Shown here piece after piece: positions 49,146 through 61,634 of a stretch of DNA of 64,000 bases. The position numbers and the translations under genes are program-made. The DNA lies in NCBI RefSeq assembly GCF_020536995.1, contig NC_068360.1, positions 17,816,278 to 17,880,277 on the forward strand. Reading direction: 5' to 3'. The notes under the pieces were generated by a model. That model was given only the letters and a program-made list of their open reading frames with translations, was not told where the DNA came from and did not search any database. This DNA is from Dreissena polymorpha (taxonomy: Eukaryota; Mollusca; Bivalvia; Myida; Dreissenidae). How positions within the stretch are numbered: the first letter of the stretch is position 1; the number at the start of each line of letters is the position of its first letter.

Positions 49146-49489
49146 GTAATAGAAAGATTTCATTCTGTTGCAAACTAAAGATTGACTTACTGGTAGTTGA
49201 TAAAAGATTAAAGTACAAAAATTGTTTTCTGGTTGAATGAAATAGTGTTTAGATTATGTGCTAGAGTGATGTTATTGTATCATGTGTACAATGAATGTTA
49301 AATACACACAGTATAGTTTTCTTTTTATTAATGCACAATACATTGTGGATAGTCCGGAAAGTAAGTTGAAATTTAGGTAAAATAACAGAGAAATTGTCGG
49401 ACCACTTGAAATAGTTGGACCAGTAATTTCTGAAAGCTGGTTGTCCTTTGGGTCAGTATGTACAAAAAGTTAGTGTCAAGCCCTGATAA

Positions 49490-50214
49490 TCTCTGCATAT
49501 TTAATATATTTCTTTGACATCATGGTCTGCTTTGATGGAATAAACAGTCCAAACGCATCATCATTTTGCATATTATACAATGTATTTGAGTGTCTGATAA
49601 ATTTGTAAGAACAGTGGGAAGATTAGGTCATTATTCTTTAAATAAATAGCTTTTCCATAGTGTTTTTTTTCAATAATTTATTGTATTAAAGTTGGCAACA
49701 ACAAAATAAAAATACTAAACAGACATTCATTTTGTTTGTTTGAACTGAGGCCTTTTGAAGGCATATAATAATAGGAGAAACAAAAGCTCTCATACAACAT
49801 AATATATTTTTCTTACATTTTCTCAGTTAATACCAGATTCAATTTAAGCAAGATATCCTACAGGAAAACAGTCTGCGCCAAAAACATAAAGTCTGAGCCC
49901 TTGGCAATAAAAAATTCCAATCTGACTTAAGAGTTTGCCATGATGGTCATTCAATTTGCCTTAAAAAGAACAATATTGCATATACAGTTAAGTAGATAAT
50001 TCATCAAGAGGAGAGGAAAGACAGATTAACATACTTTTTTGGTATTGGAAGACAACTAAGTTGCAATAATTCATGCAACTCTGAGCTTTATTACCCAAAG
50101 GGTTGCTGAGAGTTGCAATGTGCAGTCTATTTTCCAAAGGTGCAATATTTGATCAGTCACCAATTCAAGGGATAAGGATTAAGGAACAATGAAACTGCAA
50201 AACTTCCACCTGTC
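49490..50214. other. Gene-free stretch with inverted partner of 34225-34370
   Basis: 50040-50205 is the reverse-complement relative of 34225-34370. The rest is AT-rich, with nothing recognised. Confidence 0.4.
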
Positions 50215-50689
50215 CAGGGGTTCTGAAATATTTTAAGTCTACTTGTCCACAGACAAGTTGGACCCACAAATTCACTTGTCCGTACCAAAGAAGTACTTGT
50301 CCATACTTTTAAGATAGATAAAGGAAAAGATTATTACTTATTAAGCAAATAATACAAACATACACTTTTGTTAACTTCTATTTTAACTTATAAACATAGT
50401 TAACTAGAAAATTCACATGAACAAAATGTGCATATAATAAGAACAGTTTTAAGTCACACATGATACCATCTCGGATATTTAATAATCTCAACATGACTAG
50501 AAAATTCACTTGAAATGAAATAATCTCCGCTCATTATAATTATATAATTATCCGCTAATAAAGGAAAGTCCTTACAAAGTTTACATTTACACACACCGGC
50601 AACGTTTTCAAGCCAAGGGAAATTGATTAGTCAAGGCTCAACAAATTCTCGTTTCCGCTTGGCGTCGTAGGCTTAATCATATTCATACT

Positions 50690-52598
50690 CAGTGATTTAT
50701 TTTGCCAAAAATTACCGCCGATATTCGGCTGCTTTCCAATTGCAAAAATCGACGTTTTTTCCCAAAAATCTGACCGAAATTTCCCCAAAAATGACCAAAT
50801 TTTCCTAATAAAGCCAATAAGATTACAATGTCATTTAGGGATAATTTCGTAGAGTGAGTGCCGATCGAGCTTGTCAAGTCATCGCCAAACGTCAACTGAC
50901 TTACGTATTGTTCGCGAATGAAGCCAAATACGATTTTACGTTGCTATCCACAATCTCTCTGTATATTGCGGAGGATACCGACGATAGTCAATGAATCCCA
51001 ATTGAGTATGACTGTTTTTACACACGTCCAAGATGGCGGCAACAGACGAGAAATTTGCGATGAGCAGCGAAAATGATAAATAACATTCAAATTAACAACG
51101 GATATCATATGGTTATTAGGGAGTAATTTAATGCGTGTGTAAATTAACGCATTAAATACTACGTTTGAAAAAAAAATATTTATTAGAAATCTGCACAGTG
51201 AATGAGCGTCGTGGAAATCAGTGTTGGAAAATTGGAGTTCAGTCTACTCACAAAGTTAAAGCATTTAAGATGTCAGAGTATCGTTCGAAAATGGAAAGAG
51301 ACAAACATGATTTGATTTATATGTTAGTGGATCTGTGTATAATCAGATTCATATGCATATTCTGCTTTATTATGTTTGTCACGCTGTACAGTTTCCTGAA
51401 ATATTATTGAACTGAGGATGTCAAGTGCAAGATATTGAAAGGTAAACAAATTAAATAAATTATTTTAACTACATTTAATACATCATAAACACAGCAAGAA
51501 CCATAAAGCGTGTTTGTTAATATTTGTTGATCTTTTCAACATATGGTATTTAATTTAAAAAATGCTGAATTAAATTAATACTCTTAAAGAGGTTATGATT
51601 AAATGGTGTATTTAAGAATCTATAGATTATTGCAAGTCTAAAATGCATGTGGAAGGATATTAACTAAACGTTGTCTTCATTGTAAGAAGACATTAAAGCA
51701 GCACTTTTATAATATAACAAGGGACAAAATTGTCACAAAACCAGGTTTTCATTGTGAAAAAAAAATCTGATAAAGGGAGAAAACTCAAACTGAACTTTTG
51801 AAATGACCAAAAAAAATTAACCCCCTTTGTAATTTTTTTTTTTTTTTCAAATCTATTTTTAGTCGTGGCGACCTTGACATTGGAGATATTGACGTGATTC
51901 TTTCGTGGGACACACCGTCCCATGATGGTGAACAAATGTGCCAAATGATTTTAAAATCTCACAATGAATGACATAGTTATGGCCAGGACAAGCTCATTTA
52001 TGGCCATTTTTGACCTTTGAACTCAAAGTGTGACCTTGACCTTGGAGATATCGACGTAATTATTTCGCGCGACACACCGTCCAATGATGGTGAACAAATG
52101 TGCCAAATGATTTTAAAATCTGACGATGAACGACATAGTTATGGCTCGGACAAGCTCATTTATGGCCATTTTTGACCTTTGAACTCAAAGTGTGACCTTG
52201 ACCTTGGAGATATCGACGTAATTATTTCGCGCGACACACCGTCCAATGATGGTGAACAAATGTGCCAAATGATTTTAAAATCTGACAATGAACGACATAG
52301 TTATGGCCCGGACAAGCTTATTCCGCCAGCCCGCCAGCCAGCCAGCCCGCCAGCCAGCCAGCCCGCCCGCATTCGCCAATCTAATAACCAGTTTTTTCCT
52401 TCGGAAAACCTGGTTAAAAATGCTGTCAAACATGCACTTTACAATTGTAATTCTGTTCTTATAATTATATTTATAATGCTTAATGTTTCCCAATTTCATG
52501 GTTTATCAAGCTATTTTTCCCAATTTCATGGTTTGTGGCGCTAATTTTCCCAATCCAAATGACACAGGCTGTAACCAAAAAAGCAAAAAAAATCACTG
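50690..52598. mobile_element. 1.9-kb TIR element nested in 50215-53124, ATACT duplication
   Basis: Ends CAGTGATTTATTTTGC and GCAAAAAAAATCACTG are flanked by ATACT at 50685-50689 and 52599-52603. Subterminal text ('tattcggctgctttccaatt', 'gctaattttcccaat') matches the 520-bp element at 40915 in the opposite orientation. It contains a third-level insertion, the element at 51717-52416. The 81-codon frame at 51165-51410 is unassigned. Confidence 0.9.
51717..52416 (+). mobile_element. Non-autonomous element, copy 2 (162-bp core repeats)
   Basis: Nearly identical to 43766-44486 from 'acaagggacaaaattgtcac' to 'ggaaaacctggtta', including three core units and a shorter (ccagccag)n tail. The flanks differ completely after the last base, which sets the boundaries. 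Confidence 0.85.
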
Positions 52599-53344
52599 AT
52601 ACTTTGTTTTTCTCTTCTTCTCCGACACCGAACTGATTTTATCAATGGTCTGATTCACGTCATAATGGCTTGACGTTGAAGTGGTTTTATTTAAAAAATC
52701 CATCTAATGTTTGCTGCATGTCGGTAAAACATGTATGCGGCCATTTGCAATGTACGAAAAATGTTATCTTATGCGTGATTGGCTGTTGCTATACACATGT
52801 GCGCTGGTTTCTCTACTAAAATTTTTATTCTATGCGTGATTGGCTGTTGCTATATACGCATGGACTGGTTTACTACATTAAATAATGAGTATCGGAAAAT
52901 TACCTACCTTGCAGTTGAAAACGTGTGCCAGTCCGCAGATTGATATTAGCTTTTTATATAAACTTTAGTTTATGATTTTCGGAAAATGGAGTAGTTTCGT
53001 TCTCAAAAAATGTTTACCACGGAAATTGTACTTGTCCTCGGACAAGCCAGCTTTGAAAAACTGCTTGTCCGGAAGGGGAAATTGACGACTCGGACAACTT
53101 GGACAGCTCATTTCAGAACCCCTGCTGTCTAAATCACAAAACCATGCAAATGGTACCATTTATGCACAAAATAGTTGCTTTTTATTTACCATATTGTACA
53201 ACTGTCGCGATATTGCCAACTTAAAGTGACGCTAACGGTAAGTTCACAGTACACCAACAGCTTTTCTTATATTAAATTATATTACAGACCTTCTGCTGGT
53301 CTGCTTGTAATATCAATCAAAATGTGAAATAAGAACATACTATT

Positions 53345-55916
53345 CAGGCCTTGAAGAATCCACTTGACTGCTAGCATATGCGAGTGAAGTTGACGGTCGG
53401 GCGAGTGAAGTTTGTTAAATACTCGACCGATCGGGCGAGTGCTGTTTTTCAAGTTGAGAAATATACATTCAGTTCCAGAACTCCTGCCACATCGATACAA
53501 ATTGCGAACAATTTTTCGATTGAACAAAACATAGGTTTAGTTCACAAAGAAACTGCACTTTCGTTTTGACAATTAAAAATGACGTCACGGGCACAGTAAA
53601 AATAATTCTCAAAATCGGCTGCGCTCTTTTAGTAGGTGTCAGTGCTCTTAGCTAATCGATTAAAAATGAAAAAAAAACAGTTAAAAATATTGGTCATTCC
53701 GTGAAGAATAAAATTTCATTTTAATGTAAATATCAATAAAAAAATAATATATAACTGGTTAATTATAATACTTCTTATATTTAAATAAAAACAAACAGAA
53801 ACAATAATTATTAATAAACAGAGTAATTCGTGATCAGAAGCCTTAGCCAAAATTTACCATATTGTAACCATTTGTCAATCAAGCGTGTCTTTCAGTAAAA
53901 GTTCGTCTGAAATAAATAAAACTCAGCATGGAAAAGGGTTCTATTTTAAAATATCTGCAAGGTGGTGGAGACAGGGAACAGAAAGAAAGGTCATCAAAAC
54001 GAGAAGCGGAAAGTATTGAGAAAAGGAAACAGGTGCAGAAAACGCAAGAAAAGCAAATAAAATCCATCAGATAATGTAGTTAATTTGTTTGCAGTTTAGT
54101 GTCACTTTGTTACGTAGGTTAAAAAGGTTCTGGTTGATCATAACTATAAATATAGATACAGGGCCCTCACACTACTTTGGGGGAAGGGGTCCGCAGCCCT
54201 CAGGAGGGGGAATTTTCGCGGCGTTTCCCTTTTTGGGGGATTTTTTTACTTACTCTCTCATTATTTCATGTGTACATGTTTGCACTATATTCATTGCATT
54301 TTTTATTATTTAGTATGTTTGAAAAGATTAAATTGAAATAGAATTGACATATAATAATCATGAGACACATCTTTCTATTAAAAAAAAAAAAAAAAAGGGG
54401 GAATTTCTCCACCCAAAAGGGGAAAAAAGTATACTTTTCAGGTGGGGGAGTGCAGCCGAGATTTGATAGATTGAGGGCCCTGAGATATATATATTGTATG
54501 CAGGGGTCATATTTTCCAGCAACATCAATCGGTCTGGATTTAAATGGGGAAAAAGTGTCCGAAAATTTTTATCCGGAATTATGACAAATTACGTTAAAAT
54601 ATATACCTTTGATTTTGCCATTCATGAAGAGGGTATAATAATGTACAAGTTCAATTGCCTTAAGCATTTTTTTAAACGGAACATACGACTTTTCTCAATT
54701 GGTTTTATCATTAGCTATTTCATTGTTGTTTCGGTAACTGTTATATCTGACTTTTCATCGTTATCAATATTATTAATCTGTTTAAGTCTATACCGATGTT
54801 TTAAATCATTGTCGACTCGATAATAGCTTACACACATGCATTGAATCTAACAAATGTCTGTGCGTAGGTTGGCTACTGGCAATAATAAAACCAAATAGTT
54901 GAAAAACAATTTGTGTACGTTATAGTTTTTTTGTCGAATAAACCACGGCCGATAGTTAAAATGCGTAGGGATTAAATCTAAGTGCGAAGCACGAGTGATT
55001 AAAAACCACGCATCTTAACTTCCGGTAGTGGGTTATTCAACAACAAACAATAAAGTACACGAATTATTTCGATTCTAGCACGATTTTTACTAAACATTTA
55101 TACAATGTATATTATTTTTCTTGTGTACTATTTTATGTGAAGTTCCGCCCATAAAAATAACTTTCGGCTGTTCTGTCAATCAAAACCGCAACTTTCATTC
55201 ATTTATTGCCGGATTATTACGCTGGTGGAAAATGTATCGGCATGTATTGTTTAGTTACAGGGCGTGCTTTCAGTGTATAAGGTCCGCCCACAATTATTGC
55301 ACAATATCCGATTTTCTTCTTTGTTTTTATGAAAGTAAAGTGTATCATGCATGAAATGCACAATTCCCACGAGGATAACATCAAGGTTTTAATCTCCGAA
55401 GTAACTGTCAACGATTTTATCGTGGACAAGCACACATAACGGACTGATTAGTGTGCTAGGTATAAGCCAGTGAAATTATCGATTGATATTGATACTGGGT
55501 TATTCACGCTTGACTAATTCACAACCGCGCGAATCTTCGTTGTTTGGGGTCAGACGCTGATACTAGTCGGCTGACGTGCAATAGACTGGTCCTGACCGGT
55601 TTAGAGACTGCAGTGAATGGTTTATCACACCAAATCGAGATAAGAATGTAATTAGGGTATGCTAGCATGTGCACTGCGTAATCGATTTCATGACATGGGA
55701 ATTTTAGCAAACAGAATCGGATCGACTCTTTGGGATTTTCAATCGGTGTTTCATGACCCCAATCGGTCTAGGACTGACAAAACCGAAAAAAATATGATCC
55801 CTGATTGTATATTTTTTTCCAATGCAGGGCTAGAAGATTAAAGTGAAGGGCGGGTGGATTGTCAGGCCTACTCGCCCTGCAGGGCGAGTGGCTCTGGAAA
55901 TATTCTTCAAGGCCTG
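53345..55916. mobile_element. 2.6-kb TIR element with CTATT target duplication
   Basis: Ends CAGGCCTTGAAGAAT and ATTC-TTCAAGGCCTG are flanked by CTATT (53340-53344 and 55917-55921). Near both ends there are 'gggcgagtg' motifs. It holds a nested MITE (54159-54482). Frames of 60-109 codons inside are not recognisable as a transposase. Confidence 0.9.
54159..54482. mobile_element. 324-bp MITE nested in 53345-55916, AGATA duplication
   Basis: Ends CAGGGCCCTCA and TGAGGGCCCTG are flanked by AGATA on both sides (54154-54158 and 54483-54487). Same family as 34915-35230, in the opposite orientation. Confidence 0.9.
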
Positions 55917-55921
55917 CTATT

Positions 55922-57660
55922 GTTAAATATTTTATAACTTAAGCATCATTACGGGTTGCAGAACTCGCCAAGAAAATCTACATCTAGAGAGCTTTGTTGG
56001 CCATGGCATTAACTAATTGTGATGTAGCTTTATAAGTAGATAATAATGTAGAACATTACACTGTTCCAAATTTCAACATAAAAATGTCCACAAGAATAGT
56101 TTGTTGAAACATCATTGTGTTTTTAGGGTGTATACAAATGATACATAAATTAAATGTGTTTTTTAAGTTTATTCATAGCTTTTCTTAATTTGTCTCGAAA
56201 GACATCTGTTTAGGGATGGGCACAGATCAGCTGAGGAGAACTGAGGTTGTGTTTAACTTTATGAAGGGGAGCATATGAATTCCCACTCCAGAGCTGTCAA
56301 AGCAAAATTTATCAAAGGCTCTGTGAGTCCGTTTATATGGACTAGCAGACAACTCAAAATACCAATTCTATGTCACTTCATTTAATTTTTTTGTACCATT
56401 TTATCTTAAATTATGCTTAGAGAAAATAAATCATATGCAGTGGTTTGACATAGCACTTCCAGTATCGTCGAAATTCCATTATAATTATTATCAAGGGAGG
56501 TTACTCATAAATATTTTAATTTAAATGACAGCGCTAAATGACAAATATGTCACGACATGCAATCCAGCTTTCATTAAAACAAATCTATGTTCGTTTTAAT
56601 GTAAAAAGAATTACAGCACATTGTTATTGTTTTGCCTGCACATGTTTTTTTATTGTAGATAAATACGACCGAACTTCAAAACACTTACCTAATTATCCGA
56701 CTTGTCAAAAATTCAGCGATTAACCGGAAGCGGAATTCGGCATTAGGGTGTGAGGTCACAACGGCGCTGCAGTTCAAAACAGTACGACTAAAACCATAAA
56801 CACATGGGCGCAATATTAGTTAATTTAAATTAAAGACCTATAGATTACAATGTAATCTATAGGTCTTTGTTTAAATGTACCTTTCATGCAACATTATATC
56901 ACTTGAACATGTATATCAAAAGAAGAGAATATTTAATGTAATCGGATTTTTGGAACATTTTTGCTACAGATAAGCGATACGTTTTGAATTAAGTTGTATG
57001 AATTATGTATATCATTCTTAATCACATTACCCCTTGGGTTAGTCAATTACAAAATTAATGCCCTCGTATGTAGAGAAATTCAGGCACCCATAAATCACCA
57101 CATGCTTATAAGCACAACATCGACTATGATTTAAGGAGATGCATGTCAAACGATATTTAAGAGCTATCACATACACAGTACAGTAAAATCTGCTTTCAAC
57201 ATCATTGAAATTATCAACATAGTTATTATAAACTAACAGACAAAGTTTGACGGGAGGACACACGTGTCACCATGTTGGTTGGCTGATTGATCGGTTGGTG
57301 AAAAAAGTTGTCACACGAACTACTTCTTCCCACGTTTAACATTCATAAGAAGTAGTAATGCGTTAAATATCACTCCCCTATTCTAATTCAAAATGGCAAA
57401 CTGATGGCTGTCTTTACTAAACATTGGTCTTTGAAAGTATTTCTTTAATTTTTACTCGAAGTACACGAAACGTCTAATGATAAATATTCAAAAATGGACT
57501 AATCCAAAGATCAACTTTCCTATGATAAGATAAAGATAGCAAACGTACAGTCATCTTGGATTTGTTAAATTTTGTGGAATGACCATCTAACCAAAACTGT
57601 TAATAAACTTATGATGTGTAGCGATTAACTTTTAGTTTACTAAGTTCAAGATATACAGAA
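55922..57660. other. Gene-free stretch with repeat fragments
   Basis: 56165-56345 is the inverted partner of 32460-32640. A perfect 37-bp inverted repeat lies at 56832-56868 (18-bp arms AAAGACCTATAGATTACA, one-base centre), sharing AAAGACCTATAG with the palindrome at 33750. No gene was supported. Confidence 0.5.
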
Positions 57661-60170
57661 CACAGACCCACAATTAATCTTGGATGTAGTAATGTAAAAC
57701 TTAATGATGATTTTATTGATTTGCTTGCAGATTTTAACCTTACTCAAATGGTGACTGAAAACACAAGAGGAAACAACATCTTGGACCTTTTCTTGACCTC
57801 TAATCATACTCTTGTTAACTCTGTAAAGACTCTCCCAGGCATTTCAGACCATGATATTGTATCTTTTATTTCAGATCTAAAACCAAAATTAACAAAACAG
57901 AAAGTGACAGGGTGCTTGAAAAAGGTGAAAGTACCTCGGTAGAAGAACTTTGGTCAATTTTTTCAGATGAGATATCAACTGGTATTAAAAAATTTATTCC
58001 CTCAAAAACTATAGGTACAAGAAGATCATTACCATGGATTACCCAACCAATAAAACGACTAATGAGAAAAAGAGATAAAATTTATTTCAGACTCAAAAAC
58101 AATGGAGCTCATAAGACCAGAAATATGTTCCTAAATTTTAAAAACCTTATCAAACGAAATACCAAATTTGCTTATAATAAATATATAGAGTCTATTTTAG
58201 GCATTGAAGACCCTGACGTCCAAGAAAACAGATCCAACTTTAATCCGAAGAAACTGTATAGTCTCTTAAAAAACTCCAGACAAGACGCTCAAGGTATTTC
58301 TACTCTTTTTGACAATGTTTCAGGAAAATCAACTTCAGTGAATCAAGAAAAGGCCAATGTGTTGAACCAACCGTTCCAATCCGTTTTCACACCTATGTCC
58401 CCCCTTACCCTTTCTCAATCATGCCTCTCCTTTTTCAGAAATCTAAATGAAATTTCATCTTCATCTTTCAGAAAATTTCCAACAATGCCAAAGATCACAG
58501 TCAGTGTCAATGGGGTGCAGAAGTTGCTATCCAATCTTAAACCAGACAAGGCAGCAGGTCCAGACATCATCAAACCTCTTGTTCTAAAAGAATTAAGTTC
58601 AGAAATTTCTCCAATAATAACACTCCTTTTTCAGAAATCCTTAGACACCGGAATTCTCCTGAAAGTATGGACATCTGCAAATGTTATACCGCTGTTCAAG
58701 AAAGGGAACAAAGAAGACCCAGCAAATTACAGACCTATCTCTCTCACCTGTATTTTATGTAAATCCTTAGAACATATAGTTGCTTCTTATCTTTCAGCTC
58801 ATTTCAATAAATATAACATACTTTATGACTTACAGCATGGTTTCAGAGAAAAGCGTTCCTGCGAAACACAACTTCTACAACTCATTGATGACCTGGCACG
58901 AAATATGACATCTGGAAAACAAATTGATCTAATATTGCTTGATTTCAGCAAAGCGTTCGACAAAGTGAACCATCTTAAACTGCTTTTCAAATTACAGGAA
59001 CATGGTGTGGATAAAGATACTTTCTCATTTATCAAATCATTCCTTATAGGTCGCACCCAACGGGTTGCTCTAGATGGAGAACTATCATCCGAGGTACCAG
59101 TGACATCCGGGGTACCACAGAGGTCTGTGCTTGGTCCGTTACTTTTTCTTCTCTATATAAACGACTTACCTAAGTCTATTACCTCTCAAGTTCGCTTATT
59201 TGCAGATGACACTGCCGTATACCTAACAATCAACAATATGCATGACTGCCACACTCTACAAGAAGATCTAGATAAACTAATGAAATGGGAACATCTTTGG
59301 GACATGGAGTTCAACCCAAGTAAATGTCAAGTTTTAAACATAACCAGAAATAAATCAAAATTCTCTTTTAATTACAGGCTCCATGGACAAATATTAGAAA
59401 CTGTTGACAATGCAAAATACTTAGGTGTGGACATTTCAAAAGACCTTTCCTGGAACACCCATATAAATAGAATTACAAATAACGCTAATAAATCTCTTGG
59501 TTTTCTCCGCAGGAACATACAGACGAGAAATTCCAACATTCGCCAGCTCGCATACAAGACCATGGTTAGACCACAGGTTGAATATGATTCTTCCGTATGG
59601 AGCCCTCACACATTACAAAATATACAAAAAAATGCAAATGTACAGCGCCGAGCAGTCCGCTGGGTCAAACATAACTATTCCCCATATGACGGTGACACCT
59701 CCATGCATCAGGAACTTGGTTGGCAGACCCTACAAGAAAGACGAAATAACACTACATTAATAATGTTTTTCAAAATTGTTCAAGGTTTAGTGGCTGTGCC
59801 CCTACCATCATATATCGAGCGACCCACCAGATTCACTCGTCACATGCATCCCCTCTCCTACAGACAGATCCATACTACTGCAAATTATTATAAGTTTTAA
59901 TTTTTTCCAAGTGCTATTGTGATGTGGAACTACCTCCCCGCCACTGCAGTTTTACATCCTGATCTTGAAGGGTTTAAGCAGTCCCTGCCTCCCCCCTCTG
60001 TCCCTTGAACTCTGGGAGACATATTTTTATCAGTGTTTAACCTTAAATCACTTCACCTTTTAATAAATCTAATATACTTTTAACATTCTCACTTTTTCAC
60101 TTTTAACACTTTTACCTGCACTGACTACGCACCTGTCGATAATACCCGAAAGGGCAGTTAGACAGTATAT
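57661..60170 (+). mobile_element. 5'-truncated LINE (non-LTR retrotransposon)
   Basis: The readable part begins inside the endonuclease domain (frame from about 57661: DDFIDLLADFNLTQMV, then RGNNILDLFLTSN and GISDHDIV, the SDH motif of APE-type endonucleases). It continues into a reverse transcriptase and ends in a short 3' part without an obvious poly-A tail. The N-terminal endonuclease and any ORF1 are missing. The order fits CR1/Jockey-like LINEs; the exact clade is not resolved. Confidence 0.85.
57912..60008 (+). pseudogene. LINE reverse transcriptase, inactivated
   Basis: The frame from about 57912 encodes the linker and RT: KPDKAAGPDII (fingers), NYRPISLT, LDFSKAFDKVNH (palm motif A), a GVPQ-SVLGP motif with R in place of the usual G, LLYINDL, and FADDTAVYLT, whose catalytic D432-D433 pair is intact. 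A thumb-like region and a C-terminal SAIVMWNYLP motif follow. The endonuclease end (frame of 57721-57942) and the RT frame are out of register, with about 25 codons seemingly lost between KLTKQK and LEKGES. A TAA at 59898-59900 cuts off the last 35 residues, which continue in frame to 60006-60008. The copy is therefore dead but not ancient. Confidence 0.85.
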
Positions 60171-60596
60171 ATCGATAGATAGGTCATTCTTGAAGTTCAA
60201 ATGTTCTATTTTTAGTGAGCATTAATGGATAGTTTGTGTCTGAAAAACAAATTTCGTACACATTGAGTTCTTCTTACATAACACACTGTGTCATGAGTAA
60301 ATTCAAGGTCAATGTCGCACTTGAATTATTTATATTTAATATTTGGAATATATGTGCATAAAAACATCTTTATGCACGAGGATGGTACTATATATATATA
60401 TGAGCGTATATTGACAGGAGTTGAATCGAGTATTTGACCCTTACTGTAGTAAATTCACTTTTATGCAAAAACTAATCATCCGATTTTATTGGTTTATACG
60501 TTATCATGTTGCTTATTAATTCCTGTTTCAAAAAAATATAACTTTTAGTATATTTCCGTTGTAATTAATGGATTAATAGCGCGTTAAACACAAAAA
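60171..60596. other. Short gene-free stretch
   Basis: AT-rich, with a small (TA)n near 60391-60402. Nothing else was recognised. Confidence 0.4.
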
Positions 60597-61634
60597 ACAA
60601 GAAACCGTCGGAGACGGGTGACGCTCTCCAAAGTTTTTTTTCCACAATATTGCACTATATATTCAGATAAAAGGAAACGTCTTGAGGGGCATAACTTTGG
60701 ACAAAATAAAACGATGGATGGTTAAGCAACTTACAAATTTCAAAGAACCATAACTCTCTATATAAATCATCTAACCAGAACCCACTAATAACATGCGCAT
60801 CTCCGCAAGGTAGTTAAGCTTCCCATAAAGCTTCATTGTATTCCAGTCAGTTGTTGGGGAACAAAAGCCCGGACAAGAATTGCACTATATGTACAGTTTA
60901 TAGAAAATTTCAAAGGGCCATAACTCTGTAAAAAATCATCCGACCATAACCGGCTGATAATATGCACATCTCCTGTTGGTAATCTTCCCATAAAGTGTCA
61001 TTGAATTCCCGTCATAAGTTGCTGAGAAATAGCTCGGACAAGAATTGCACTATATGTACAATGGAAAATTTCAAAGGGCCATAACTCTGTGAAAAATCAT
61101 CCGACGAGAACAGGCTGATAATATGCACATCTTCTCTTGGTAGTGAAGCTTCCCATAAAGTTTCATTGAATTCCGGTTATTAGTTGCTGAGAAATAGCCC
61201 GGACAAAAATTGCACTATATGTACAGTTAATGGAAAATTTCAAAGGGCCATAACTCTGTGAAAAATCATCCGACCAGAACCGGCTGATAATATGCACATC
61301 TCCTCTTGGTAGTGAAGCTTTCCATAAAGTTTAATTGAAATCCGGTCATTAATTGCTGAGAAATAGCCCGGACAAGAATTGCACTATATGTACAGTTAAT
61401 GGAAAATTTCAAAGGGCCATAACTCTGTGAAAAATCATCCGACCAGAACCGGCTGATAATATGCACACCTCCTCTTGGTAGTGAAGCTTCCCATAAAGTT
61501 TCATTGAATTCCGGTCATTAGTTGCTGAGAAATAGCCCGGACAAAATTGTGCACGGACGGACCGAAACACGGACACACGGACAGACGAAGCGGCGACTAT
61601 ATGCTCCCCCAAAAATGTTTTGGGGGAGCATAAT
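60597..61634 (+). mobile_element. Pearl-like element with 164-170-bp core repeats
   Basis: It opens 'aacaagaaaccgtcggagac' with a CCGTC/GACGG hairpin. Core units marked by 'tgcactatatgtaca' lie at 60881, 61046, 61210 and 61380 (a variant at 60651), spaced 164-170 bp. A 'gcacggacggaccgaaacac' tail follows. It closes with a perfect stem, TATGCTCCCCCAAAA / TTTTGGGGGAGCATA. Minus-strand frames of 66-67 codons within it simply repeat the unit. Confidence 0.8.

Larger units (their letters stand above)
46815..49489. mobile_element. 2.7-kb TIR transposon carrying host-like fragments
   Basis: Ends TTATCAGGGCTTGACACTAAC and its exact complement GTTAGTGTCAAGCCCTGATAA. If the element proper begins at CAGGG, the flanking pentamers ATTAT and ATAAT agree at four of five positions. 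Inside are a possible terminal exon (47391-47609), an inverted diverged copy of 30636-31798 (47608-49145) and a nested MITE (47972-48418). No transposase was recognised, so it is a non-autonomous carrier. Superfamily uncertain; CAGGG ends recall hAT. Confidence 0.8.
50215..53124. mobile_element. 2.9-kb TIR element with CTGTC target duplication
   Basis: Ends CAGGGGTTCTGAAAT and ATTTCAGAACCCCTG are flanked by CTGTC on both sides (50210-50214 and 53125-53129). 'acttgtcc' motifs recur within about 120 bp of the left end, and related 'cttgtcc' strings lie near the right end. The middle is occupied by the nested element 50690-52598, so its own DNA is only about 1 kb and non-coding. Confidence 0.9.
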
